This document shows positions 8,556-16,187 of a stretch of DNA of 64,000 bases, one piece after another. The notes below the pieces were generated by a model, which was not told the origin of the DNA, searched no databases, and was given only the letters and a program-made list of their open reading frames with translations. The DNA comes from Streptomyces sp. CC208A. Its GTDB lineage: Bacteria > Actinomycetota > Actinomycetes > Streptomycetales > Streptomycetaceae. A program made the translations under genes and the position numbers. The DNA lies in contig NZ_JASCXN010000034.1 in NCBI RefSeq assembly GCF_030010625.1, positions 1-64,000 on the forward strand. Reading direction: 5' to 3'. Position 1 is the first letter of the stretch. Each line of letters begins with the position of its first letter.

Positions 8556-8857
8556 CGACTCGCTTTCCGTATCACTGCGTTACGAAGTCGGCGTATATCC
8601 GCCACGCCCTGCGGAGACGTGAGTTCCGACGTTTTCCGGGGGTGGTTACGGGAACGAGGCTGCCCTGACTTCCGACCGGACGGCAAAGCGGAACGCGGGA
8701 CATCGTCAGACGTGCCGGAGAATGTCAGGAACCCGGTGCCCCGTCAGGTTCGACGGATTCTGTCACCGTCGGAGAACTCCGTCAGATCCGGGCGGTTGTG
8801 TCAGAACGGAGAGAGTTCGTCAGGTCCGGCGGGGAGGACTCGTGGGCGGGCGTACGC
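8556..8857. promoter_or_regulatory. Upstream region of the luxR-led operon
   Basis: No credible coding frame is present. This 300-bp stretch separates the luxR start from the terminator of the neighbouring operon, so it must hold the promoter for the 3-hydroxyanthranilate operon. Its right half is taken up by the 19-bp-spaced motif ladder annotated separately. I could not assign -10/-35 boxes with confidence. Confidence 0.6.
8705..8837 (-). repeat. Seven GTCA(G/C) motifs at exact 19-bp spacing (operator-like ladder)
   Basis: On the + strand GTCAG or GTCAC begins at 8705, 8724, 8743, 8762, 8781, 8800 and 8819, every step being exactly 19 bp. Six of the seven are GTCAGA or GTCAGG and the fourth is GTCACC. 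The remaining 13 bp of each unit are not conserved except for a loose CGG. The steps before (8686) and after (8838) do not carry the motif. On the strand of the luxR gene it reads as (T/C)CTGAC, from about 150 to 280 nt upstream of the start codon. The spacing is not a multiple of 3, which argues against coding origin, and fits cooperative protein binding. Confidence 0.75.
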
Positions 8858-8892
8858 GAGGAGGGGGCCGCGGTGTCAGCGGCCCCCTCCTC
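8858..8892 (-). terminator. Stem-loop terminator after the MFS-SDR operon
   Basis: GAGGAGGGGGCCGC (8858-8871) pairs perfectly with GCGGCCCCCTCCTC (8879-8892) around a 7-nt loop. It lies 24 nt beyond the stop codon of the short-chain dehydrogenase and separates that operon from the luxR upstream region. Confidence 0.8.
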
Positions 8893-8915
8893 ACCTGCGA
8901 TGCGCCTGCCGGTGG

Positions 8916-9677
8916 TCAGGCAGTGGCACCACCGTCGATCACGTGGTCGTGCCCGACGACGTAGCTGGACTCCTCCGACGCCAGCCACAGGACGGCGTTG
9001 GCGACCTCCTGCGGGTCGGCGACCCGGCCCAGCGGCACGGTCGGGGCCAGGCGGGCGTCACGCTGCTCGCGGGTCTCGCCCGGGAGGTAGGACATCGGGG
9101 TGTCGATCGGGCCGGGGCTGATGGAGTTGATGCGCACGCCCTGCTTGATGTACTCCAGCGCGGCGGTACGGGTCAGGAAGCTGACGCCGGCCTTCGAGGT
9201 CGAGTAGGCGCTCATGGTGGCCAGGCGCCAGTGGGCGCCCAGGTTGGAGGCGGTGTTGACGATGACGCCGCCGCCGTTGGCCGCCATGTGCGCGGTCTCG
9301 TGCTTCAGGGCGAGGAAGACGCCCGTGAGGTTGACGGCGAGCACCTTGTTCCACACGTCCTCGTCGTGCTCGCCGACCGGTGTGCCGCCGCCGAGGATGC
9401 CCGCGTTGTTGAAGGCGACGTGCAGACCGCCGTGGCGGGAGACCGCGGTGTCCACCATCGCCTTGACGCTCTCGGAGCTGGTGACGTCGACGACGACGCC
9501 GGACGCCTTGCCGCCCTCGGCCTCGATCAGCTTGACCGTCTCGTCGACGCCGCTCTTGTTGACGTCGGCCACGACGACGGTCGCGCCCTCCTTGGCGAAG
9601 GACAGCGCCGCGGTCCGGCCCAGCACGCCGCCGGCTCCGGTGACGAGAACGACCTTGTCGGTGAAACGCGCGTTCAT
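8916..9677 (-). CDS. Short-chain dehydrogenase/reductase
   Basis: This 253-residue classical SDR has TGAGGVLG near residues 13-20, NNAG, an active-site Ser in the VNTASN segment and YSTSK as the catalytic Tyr/Lys pair. The C-terminus DHVIDGGATA is typical. The substrate cannot be read from sequence. It lies 47 nt behind the exporter gene in the same direction and probably shares its transcript. GAGGAG precedes ATG 9677. It differs from the EntA-like SDR at 4230-5003, so it is not a recent duplicate. Confidence 0.85.
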   Translation of the reverse strand: MNARFTDKVVLVTGAGGVLGRTAALSFAKEGATVVVADVNKSGVDETVKLIEAEGGKASGVVVDVTSSESVKAMVDTAVSRHGGLHVAFNNAGILGGGTPVGEHDEDVWNKVLAVNLTGVFLALKHETAHMAANGGGVIVNTASNLGAHWRLATMSAYSTSKAGVSFLTRTAALEYIKQGVRINSISPGPIDTPMSYLPGETREQRDARLAPTVPLGRVADPQEVANAVLWLASEESSYVVGHDHVIDGGATA

Positions 9678-9724
9678 GAGAACTCCTCTTTCTTCATGGT
9701 GATCATGTGATGCGTTGGTCTGTG

Positions 9725-11134
9725 TCAGTCGCGTACGGCGGTCCTGGACGACCCCGCCGCGCGCTGGAGCAGGACGAGTCCGGCGGCGACGGCCAGGGCG
9801 ACGGCCGCCACGCCGAAGGCGAAGCCGTACCCGCTCGCGTCCGCCGCGGTTCCGCCGCCCCCGTGCCCGGCGGCGTGCGAGACGGCGAGCGGCACGAGGA
9901 CGGCCAGCCCGACCGGGGGCCCGATCTCCATGGCCGTGTTCACGACCCCTCCGACCAGGCCGGACTCCTCGGGCGCGGTGCGCTCCACGGCCCATACGGT
10001 CGCCCCGGAGAAGGTGAGGCCGGCGCCCACCGGGAAGAGCGTGACCCCGACCACGAGCAGCCCCCAGTACGACGAGTCCGCGTCGAGCCCGCTCAGCAGC
10101 CCCATCCCGGCCGCCCCCAGGGCCAGCCCGGCGGCCGTCAGGACACCCGCCCCGAACCGGCGCGTGGCCCGGCCGCCGACCGCCGCGGTGAACAGCACCG
10201 CGAGGACGGGCGGCAGGAACGCCGCCGAGGTGCGCAGCGGTGAGTAGTCCAGCGACTTCTGGAAGAAGATCGCGAGGATGAAGAAGTACGTGGCCATCGC
10301 GGCGGCCGTCAGACCGATGGCGAGCAGCGCCGCCAGCCTGCGCGTGGACGCCAGCAGCGCAGGCGGCACCAGCGGCCGGGACGACCGGGCCTGGACCACC
10401 GCGAACAGGGCCAGGCCCAGGGCGCCGACGCCGATCCACACCCAGTCCGACTCGCCCAGACCGAAGATGAACGCGGTCAGCCCCGCGGTGATGAGCAGAG
10501 CGCCCGGCACGTCGAGACGTTCGGGCCGGCGTGCGGGACCCGTCGGCAGCAGGGGCGCGCACAGGGCGATCACCGCGGAGACGACGGCCGGCGCGACGAA
10601 CACCCAGCGCCACTGGCCCCAGGAGAGGATCACCCCCGACAGGAGGTTGCCGGAGCCGGCGCCGATGCTGGCCAGCACCCCCCAGACCGCCAGCGCCCGG
10701 GTGCGCCGCGCCGGGTCCGGGAAGACCGAGCTGAGCAGCGCCATCGCGGCGGGGGCGGCGAGGGCCGCGCCCACGCCCTGGGCGAACCGGGCGGCCACCA
10801 GGACCCACAGCGTGGTGGCGGCCGCGGCGGCGAGCGAGGCGGCGCCGAAGGCGACCACCCCGGTGACGAACACCGCCCGGTGGCCGAGCAGGTCGGCGAG
10901 CCGGCCACCCAGGACCAGCAGCCCGCCGAACGACAGGCTGTAGGCGGAGGTGGCGAAGACGAGGTCTGTGTCGGTCAGGCGCAGGTCTCGCTGGATCACC
11001 GGCAGGGCCACCGTGATCACGGTGATCGTCGCGATCAGGGTGATCTGAACGGCGCCCAGGAGCGCGAAGGACAGTCCGGTCCGCTGCCGGGGCGGGGCGG
11101 TGTCGGATGGGACGTCCACAGAGGCGGTACCCAT
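9725..11134 (-). CDS. MFS drug:proton antiporter, 14-helix DHA2 type
   Basis: The 469-residue protein has about 14 hydrophobic segments. It shows the MFS loop motif GGRLADLLGHRAVF after helix 2 and the antiporter-type helix 5 context (GSGNLLSGVILSWGQWRWVF). These mark EmrB/QacA-like exporters. The probable role is export of, or self-resistance to, the product of the neighbouring genes. ATG 11134 is preferred: the upstream in-frame extension is unlike protein, and a TATACT box ends only 17 nt upstream, so the transcript has a very short leader without a clear ribosome-binding site. Confidence 0.88.
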   Translation of the reverse strand: MGTASVDVPSDTAPPRQRTGLSFALLGAVQITLIATITVITVALPVIQRDLRLTDTDLVFATSAYSLSFGGLLVLGGRLADLLGHRAVFVTGVVAFGAASLAAAAATTLWVLVAARFAQGVGAALAAPAAMALLSSVFPDPARRTRALAVWGVLASIGAGSGNLLSGVILSWGQWRWVFVAPAVVSAVIALCAPLLPTGPARRPERLDVPGALLITAGLTAFIFGLGESDWVWIGVGALGLALFAVVQARSSRPLVPPALLASTRRLAALLAIGLTAAAMATYFFILAIFFQKSLDYSPLRTSAAFLPPVLAVLFTAAVGGRATRRFGAGVLTAAGLALGAAGMGLLSGLDADSSYWGLLVVGVTLFPVGAGLTFSGATVWAVERTAPEESGLVGGVVNTAMEIGPPVGLAVLVPLAVSHAAGHGGGGTAADASGYGFAFGVAAVALAVAAGLVLLQRAAGSSRTAVRD

Positions 11135-11138
11135 AGTC

Positions 11139-11157
11139 GAATGCTCATTCCAGTATA
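11139..11157 (-). promoter_or_regulatory. -10 box with palindromic operator candidate for the MFS gene
   Basis: On the minus strand TATACT (11152-11157) is a good -10 element. Immediately downstream is GAATG-AG-CATTC (11139-11150), a palindrome with 5-bp arms that would cover the transcription start. GAATGAGC recurs on the other strand at 11216-11223. A TetR-type repressor encoded at 15.55 kb is the nearest candidate to bind here; this is inference. Confidence 0.45.
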
Positions 11158-11434
11158 GGGGTGTATTGCTGCCGAACACGCCTTGTCTACGGTGATCAGA
11201 AGCTATCACGTACTTGAATGAGCGGTCTTAATCGAGGGGGGCAATCCGGACGGACCGCGGTGCGCGCCGTCGCTTTCCGGTCAGCGGCGAGCCGCCGCCA
11301 GACGGACGCGGAACGCGCGCGGCGCCCATGCTGCGGGGCCGCGCAACCTAGGAGATCGCATGTTCATGCGATGTCCCGGCGTTGCGGGCCGACCAGACTC
11401 CGGGCTGACCCACGGATCAGGAAGGCACTGTCAT
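11158..11434. other. Divergent intergenic region between exporter and AtaL-like genes
   Basis: No gene is seen. The region must carry the promoter for the plus-strand gene at 11435. It is less GC-rich at 11190-11230 (ATCACGTACTTGAATGAGC), which is where I would place that promoter. Confidence 0.5.
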
Positions 11435-11893
11435 ATGGCCATCTTCAGCTGGACGCTCCCTGTCGTCGGTCCGGGCGAAAACCCGGTCGGGCCGGACGCC
11501 GACCAGATCTGGGAGGGGTTGGTCCACAAGGCGGAGAACCCCAGCCCGTACGTACCGGCGGTGACGGCCTGCCGCGTCCTGGAACGCTACGACGACGGGT
11601 TCCTCCGCGAGATCACCGTCCGCGACACCGACCGGGTGCAGGAGCGCGTGCGGTTCGAGCACCGCGAGCGCGTGGTCTTCCGGCCGGTCGACGACCCCTG
11701 CATCGAGCAGATCGTCAACGAACTCGGCGAGGACGAGACGGGCCGGCCCACGCTGACCCTGCGCGTCACCCTCAGCCCCGCCGGGGTCGAGAAGGCCGAG
11801 CGGACTCGCTACTTCCTGCACGAGACGAAGCGCTACTTCTCGGACGCGCTGCAGTTCATCGTCGACGGCCTCGTCCAGCGCTCCACGCGCTGA
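11435..11893 (+). CDS. AtaL-like/DUF1857 family protein
   Basis: The 152-residue protein matches the DUF1857 (AtaL-like, START/SRPBCC-type) pattern: an N-terminal strand (FSWTLPVV), then DQIWEGLVHKAENPSPYVPA, then REITVRDTDRVQERVRF and a closing helix KRYFSDALQFIVDGL. The family has a ligand-binding barrel fold and appears in natural-product clusters, but its biochemical role is not settled. It is 131 nt upstream of two secreted oxidase genes in the same direction and may share their transcript. GGAAGG lies 8 nt before ATG 11435. Confidence 0.75.
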   Translation: MAIFSWTLPVVGPGENPVGPDADQIWEGLVHKAENPSPYVPAVTACRVLERYDDGFLREITVRDTDRVQERVRFEHRERVVFRPVDDPCIEQIVNELGEDETGRPTLTLRVTLSPAGVEKAERTRYFLHETKRYFSDALQFIVDGLVQRSTR

Positions 11894-12024
11894 CCGCCGC
11901 GCCGACCGGTTCCCCGTTCCTTTCCCCCCCAGGGCACCGGAGGAGGCGCCCCGTGGCCCCGCCTCCGCGTACCGCACGCCCCCCACGCTGACCTGCCAGG
12001 AACCCGAAAGAGGAGCACACCACC

Positions 12025-13668
12025 ATGTCAGGCCACTCCCGTCGCTCGTTCGTCAGAAACGTCGCGCTGGCAGGCGGCGTGACGGCCGCCCTGCCCGCCG
12101 TCACCGGCGCACCGGCGGTCGCCGCCACCGAGCCGTCGCGGACCGCCGAGGCGGTCGCGGCCAGGGAAGCCGGATCGGCCGTCGTCACGGTCACGCCCGG
12201 GGACCGCCGCTACCCCGACCTGACCTGGGGCAGTAACCAGCGCTGGGTGGGCACCCCGGACCAGGTGAGGCTGGTCAGCACGCCGGACCAGGTCCTGGCC
12301 GCCGTCCAGCAGGCCGTCAGCGGGGGCAAGGGCTTCGCGGTACGCAGCGGCGGCCACTGCTACGAGGACTTCGTCACCCATGGAGGCGTCCGCACGGTCA
12401 TCGACCTGTCCGGCCTGAACGCGGTCGGGTACGACGAGACCCGCAGGGTGTTCTACGCCGAACCCGGCGCCCGCCTCGGCGACGTGTACCGGACCCTGTA
12501 CCGCCAGTGGGGCGTCACCCTGCCCGGCGGCAGCTGCCCGACCGTGGGCGTCGGCGGCCATGTGGCCGGCGGCGGGTACGGCCCGCTGTCCCGGCGGCAC
12601 GGCCTCATCGTCGACCATCTGTGGGGCGTGGAACTGGTCGTCGTCGACGCGGCCGGCAAGGCGTCGAAGGTGGTCGCCACCCGCGAGCCGGACGACCCCC
12701 GTCGCAGCCTGTGGTGGGCCCACACCGGAGGCGGCGGAGGCAACTTCGGCGTGGTCACCCGCTACCTGTTCCGCTCGCCCGGCGCCACCGGCACCGCCCC
12801 CGCCGACCAACTGCCCAAGCCGCCGTCCGAGGTCATCGTCGCGAACGTCACCTGGTCGTGGAGCGACATGACCGAGGCCGCGTTCACCCGCCTGCTGCGC
12901 AACTTCGGCACGTGGTACGAGAACAACAGCTCGCCCGACTCGCCGTACGCCGCGCTCTTCAGCCAGCTCAAGCCGCAGCACAAGTCGGCCGGCTCGTTCT
13001 CCATGACGACGCAGATCGACGCGTCCGTGCCGAACGCCGCCGCGCTGCTCGACTCCTACCTGGCAGCCGTCAACGAGGGAACCGGCGTCAGCTACCGGGT
13101 GGACGACCGCCGCACGATCCCCTGGCTGCACGCGGTCACCCAGTGGCCCGGCTTCACCGGCACCGACACCACCACGCGATTCAAGGGCAAGTCGGCCTAC
13201 ATGCGGCGCGGGTTCACCGACGCCAACCTCAAGGCGTTCTGGAAGCACATGACGCGCACCGACTACGCGCACCCCGCGTCGCTCGTCATGATCACCGCGT
13301 ACGGCGGCAGGACGAACACCGTTCCGGCGGCGGCCACGGCGGTCCCGCAGCGCGACTCGATCCTCAAGCTCCACTACGTGAGCTTCTGGACCGACCCTGC
13401 CGAGGACGCCGTCCACCTCAACTGGGTCCGCACCTTCTACCAGGACGTGTACGCGGCCTCCGGCGGCGTGCCCGCCTCCAACGCCGACACCGACGGTTGC
13501 TTCGTCAACTACGCCGACGCGGACCTCGCGGACTCCCGGTACAACCTCTCGGGCATCCCGTGGCACGAGCTGTACTTCAAGTCCGGCTACCGGCGGCTGC
13601 AGACGGTGAAGGCCCAGTGGGACCCCAAGAACCTCTTCCGCCACTCGCTGTCGATCAAGGCGGGCTGA
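12025..13668 (+). CDS. Tat-exported FAD-linked oxidase, berberine-bridge-enzyme type (copy 1)
   Basis: This is a 547-residue protein. The N-terminus SRRSFVRN followed by a hydrophobic Ala-rich stretch is a twin-arginine signal. The FAD_binding_4 domain has the His attachment site in RSGGHCYEDF (about residue 112) and Cys in PGGSCPTVGVGGHVAGGGYG (about 172), so bicovalent flavin attachment is expected. A BBE-type C-terminal segment ends in WDPKNLFRHS. Such enzymes use O2 to oxidise alcohols, sugars or alkaloid-like C-N and C-C bonds. Two nucleotides separate it from the second copy. A tailoring role outside the membrane is likely; the substrate is unknown. Confidence 0.88.
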   Translation: MSGHSRRSFVRNVALAGGVTAALPAVTGAPAVAATEPSRTAEAVAAREAGSAVVTVTPGDRRYPDLTWGSNQRWVGTPDQVRLVSTPDQVLAAVQQAVSGGKGFAVRSGGHCYEDFVTHGGVRTVIDLSGLNAVGYDETRRVFYAEPGARLGDVYRTLYRQWGVTLPGGSCPTVGVGGHVAGGGYGPLSRRHGLIVDHLWGVELVVVDAAGKASKVVATREPDDPRRSLWWAHTGGGGGNFGVVTRYLFRSPGATGTAPADQLPKPPSEVIVANVTWSWSDMTEAAFTRLLRNFGTWYENNSSPDSPYAALFSQLKPQHKSAGSFSMTTQIDASVPNAAALLDSYLAAVNEGTGVSYRVDDRRTIPWLHAVTQWPGFTGTDTTTRFKGKSAYMRRGFTDANLKAFWKHMTRTDYAHPASLVMITAYGGRTNTVPAAATAVPQRDSILKLHYVSFWTDPAEDAVHLNWVRTFYQDVYAASGGVPASNADTDGCFVNYADADLADSRYNLSGIPWHELYFKSGYRRLQTVKAQWDPKNLFRHSLSIKAG

Positions 13669-13670
13669 CC

Positions 13671-15425
13671 ATGGCCTCCAGCACCGGCTCCCGTACTCCT
13701 TCCCCCGACGACCGCGCCGGGGACACCCCGGCGGCCGGCTGGTCGCGACGGCGCCTGATGGCGGGCGCGGCCGCCCTGGCCGGCGCCGCGGTCCCGGTCG
13801 CCGCCGGCCGTGCCGCCGCCGCCCCCGCCACCGCGCCGACGGCGGCGGGCACGGCCGGGGCGGCGGAGGGAGCGCCGTTCCCGGCCGTCTCCGTCCGGCC
13901 CGGCGACGCCCGCTACCCCGACCTGGTGCGCGGCACCAACCAGCGCTGGACGGCCCGCCCGGGCAGCGTCCACCTGGTCGCCTCCACCGAGCAGGTGCGC
14001 GACGCGGTCCAGCGGGCCGTCGACGGGGGCAAGCGGCTCACCGTGCGCGGCGGCGGCCACTGCTACGAGGACTTCGTCTTCAACGACGCCGTCGAGACGG
14101 TCATCGACCTCTCCGAGATGACCGCGGTGCGCTACGACGAGCGGCGCGGCGCCTTCGAGGTCCAGGCCGGCGCCACGCTCACCGACGTCTACGAGCGCCT
14201 CTACAAGGCGTACGGAGTCGTCGTCCCGGGCGGAGTGTGCTACTCGGTCGGCGTGGGCGGGCACGTCAGCGGCGGCGGCTGGGGCATGCTCTGCCGTCGG
14301 GACGGTCTGATCGTGGACCACCTGTACGCCGTTGAGGTCGTCGTCGTGGACGCCCGGCGCCAGGCCCGCGCGGTGATCGCCACCCGCGAGCCGGACGACC
14401 CCCACCGCGACCTGTGGTGGGCGCACACCGGCGGCGGCGGGGGCAACTTCGGCGTGGTGACGCGGTACTGGTTCCGCTCCCCGGGCGCGACGGGCACCAC
14501 CCCCGACACGCTGCTGCCCAAGCCCCCGGCCGAGGTCCTGCTCAGCGCGGTCTCCTGGCCCTGGGAGAGCATGACGGAACAGGCCGTGACCCGCCTGGTG
14601 CGCAACTACGGCGCCTGGCACGAGGCGCACGCCACGGCCGGCGGCCCGTACGACGGGCTGGTCGCCAACCTGAGCCTGAACCACCGTTCCAACGGCCAGA
14701 TCGGCCTGCTGACCCAGCTGGACGCGACCGTCCCGGACGCGCGCGGCCTGCTGGACGCCTTCCTGCGGGCCGTCTCCGACGGCGTGGACGTGCCCCACGG
14801 AGCGCTGACCAGCGCGATGGGGGAGCACGGACCGATGCCGGAGTTCGCCACCCCGCGGCGGCTGCCCTGGCTCCAGGCCACGCGCTACCTGGGCGTCACC
14901 AACTCGGTCCTGGTCGATCCGACCCTGCGCGGCGACCAGAAGTCGGCCTATCAGCGCCGCAACATCCCCGAGCGGCAGATCGCCACGATGTACCGGCATC
15001 TGACCCGCACCGACTTCGCCAACCCGAACGCGATGGTGCTGCTCAGCTCCTACGGGGCGGCCGTCAACTCCGTGTCGCGGACCGCCACCGCCTCCGTCCA
15101 CCGCGACTCGGCGTTCAAGCTGCTGTACCAGACGTACTGGAACGCGGCCGACGACGACGCCGCCAACATCACCTGGCTGCGCGAGATCTACGAGGACGTG
15201 TACGCCGGGACCGGCGGCGTCCCGGTGTCCGACGAGAACACCGACGGCTGCTACGTCAACTACCCGGACATCGACCTGAGCGACCCGGGCCGCAACCGGT
15301 CGGGCGTGCCCTGGAGCACGCTCTACTACGGCGAGAACTACCCGCGGCTGCAGCGGGTGAAGGCCGCCTGGGACCCGGCCGACTTCTTCCGGCACGGCCA
15401 GTCCATCCGACTGCCGGGGCGCTGA
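13671..15425 (+). CDS. Tat-exported FAD-linked oxidase, berberine-bridge-enzyme type (copy 2)
   Basis: The 584-residue paralogue of the preceding gene starts at ATG 13671, two nucleotides after its stop. The N-terminus carries WSRRRLMAGAAALAG, a Tat signal, with a longer Ala/Thr-rich linker. His is in RGGGHCYEDF and Cys in PGGVCYSVGVGGHVSGGGWG, again a bicovalent FAD pattern. The C-terminus WDPADFFRHGQS is the BBE end. Many surface segments differ from copy 1, so the pair is an old duplication that may act on consecutive intermediates or as a heteromer. Same operon as copy 1; a strong terminator follows. Confidence 0.88.
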   Translation: MASSTGSRTPSPDDRAGDTPAAGWSRRRLMAGAAALAGAAVPVAAGRAAAAPATAPTAAGTAGAAEGAPFPAVSVRPGDARYPDLVRGTNQRWTARPGSVHLVASTEQVRDAVQRAVDGGKRLTVRGGGHCYEDFVFNDAVETVIDLSEMTAVRYDERRGAFEVQAGATLTDVYERLYKAYGVVVPGGVCYSVGVGGHVSGGGWGMLCRRDGLIVDHLYAVEVVVVDARRQARAVIATREPDDPHRDLWWAHTGGGGGNFGVVTRYWFRSPGATGTTPDTLLPKPPAEVLLSAVSWPWESMTEQAVTRLVRNYGAWHEAHATAGGPYDGLVANLSLNHRSNGQIGLLTQLDATVPDARGLLDAFLRAVSDGVDVPHGALTSAMGEHGPMPEFATPRRLPWLQATRYLGVTNSVLVDPTLRGDQKSAYQRRNIPERQIATMYRHLTRTDFANPNAMVLLSSYGAAVNSVSRTATASVHRDSAFKLLYQTYWNAADDDAANITWLREIYEDVYAGTGGVPVSDENTDGCYVNYPDIDLSDPGRNRSGVPWSTLYYGENYPRLQRVKAAWDPADFFRHGQSIRLPGR

Positions 15426-15481
15426 CCTCCGCGCCCCGGCCCCGGTGCCGGACACGCCGCCCACCGGTGCCCGGCACCCGG

Positions 15482-15512
15482 AAAGCCCGCCCCACCCAGG
15501 GGGCGGGCTTTT
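15482..15512 (+). terminator. Rho-independent terminator after the oxidase pair
   Basis: AAAGCCCGCCCC (15482-15493) pairs with GGGGCGGGCTTT across a short loop, and the right arm ends in TTTT. It lies 57 nt after the second oxidase stop codon and before the TetR gene, so that gene has its own promoter in the short TTGTTGTTAG-containing gap. Confidence 0.85.
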
Positions 15513-15549
15513 CTGGATTGCTCGGTCTGTTTGTTGTTAGCCTCGGAAC

Positions 15550-16131
15550 ATGGCCAGAACCAAGGAATTCGATCCCGATGTGGTGCTCCGACTCGCGATG
15601 GACCTGTTCTGGGAACGGGGCTACGAGGCGACCTCGATGGCCGACCTCGTCGAGCACCTGGGCATCGGCCGGGCCAGCCTGTACAGCACCTTCGGCAGCA
15701 AGCACGACCTCTACCTGGCCGCCATGCGGCGGTACCTGCGGGGCAGCGAGGCGGGCTTCGTCACCGCGCTCGCCCAGCCGGGACCGGCTCTGCCGGCCGT
15801 GCGCGCCTTCGTGGAGAGCTGGGTCACCGAGGCCCTGACCGACCCGAACCGCCGGGGCTGCATGGTGGTGAACGCGGCGGTGGAGCTGGCCCCCCGCGAC
15901 CCCGAGGTCACCCGCCAGGTGGAGGTGAGCTGGAGCGTCGTGGAGACGGCGCTGGTCTCCTCCCTGCTGCGGGCGCAGGCCCAGGGCGAGCTGGCCGCCG
16001 ACAAGGACCCGCACGAGATCACCCACTTCCTGCTCGTGGTGATGCAGGGGATGCGGGTGATCGCGCGGGCCGCGCCGGAGGCCGAACGGCTCCGGGCCGC
16101 CGCCCGCCTCGCCCTGGCAGCCCTGGACTGA
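15550..16131 (+). CDS. TetR/AcrR-family transcriptional regulator
   Basis: The 193-residue protein has an N-terminal TetR helix-turn-helix (LAMDLFWERGYEATSMADLV, then GIGRASLYSTFGSKHDLYLA). Its C-terminal ligand domain contains RRGCMVVNAAVELAPRDPEV, a segment common in one TetR subfamily. Such proteins repress exporters or redox genes until a small molecule binds. The exporter promoter at 11.14 kb and its own promoter are candidate targets. The gene is flanked by strong terminators on both sides, so it is monocistronic. Confidence 0.88.
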   Translation: MARTKEFDPDVVLRLAMDLFWERGYEATSMADLVEHLGIGRASLYSTFGSKHDLYLAAMRRYLRGSEAGFVTALAQPGPALPAVRAFVESWVTEALTDPNRRGCMVVNAAVELAPRDPEVTRQVEVSWSVVETALVSSLLRAQAQGELAADKDPHEITHFLLVVMQGMRVIARAAPEAERLRAAARLALAALD

Positions 16132-16185
16132 CCGCGCGCGACGGGGGCCCGCCGACCGCTCGGCGGGCCCCCGTCGCGCGCGGTC
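16130..16185. terminator. Perfect 26-bp inverted repeat, bidirectional terminator
   Basis: The arms 16130-16155 and 16160-16185 are perfectly complementary over 26 bp around the loop CCGC. The element begins at the last base of the TetR stop codon and ends 2 nt before the stop codon of the converging monooxygenase gene. It serves both genes as terminator. There is no T-tract, which is usual in Streptomyces. Confidence 0.85.
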
Positions 16186-16187
16186 CC

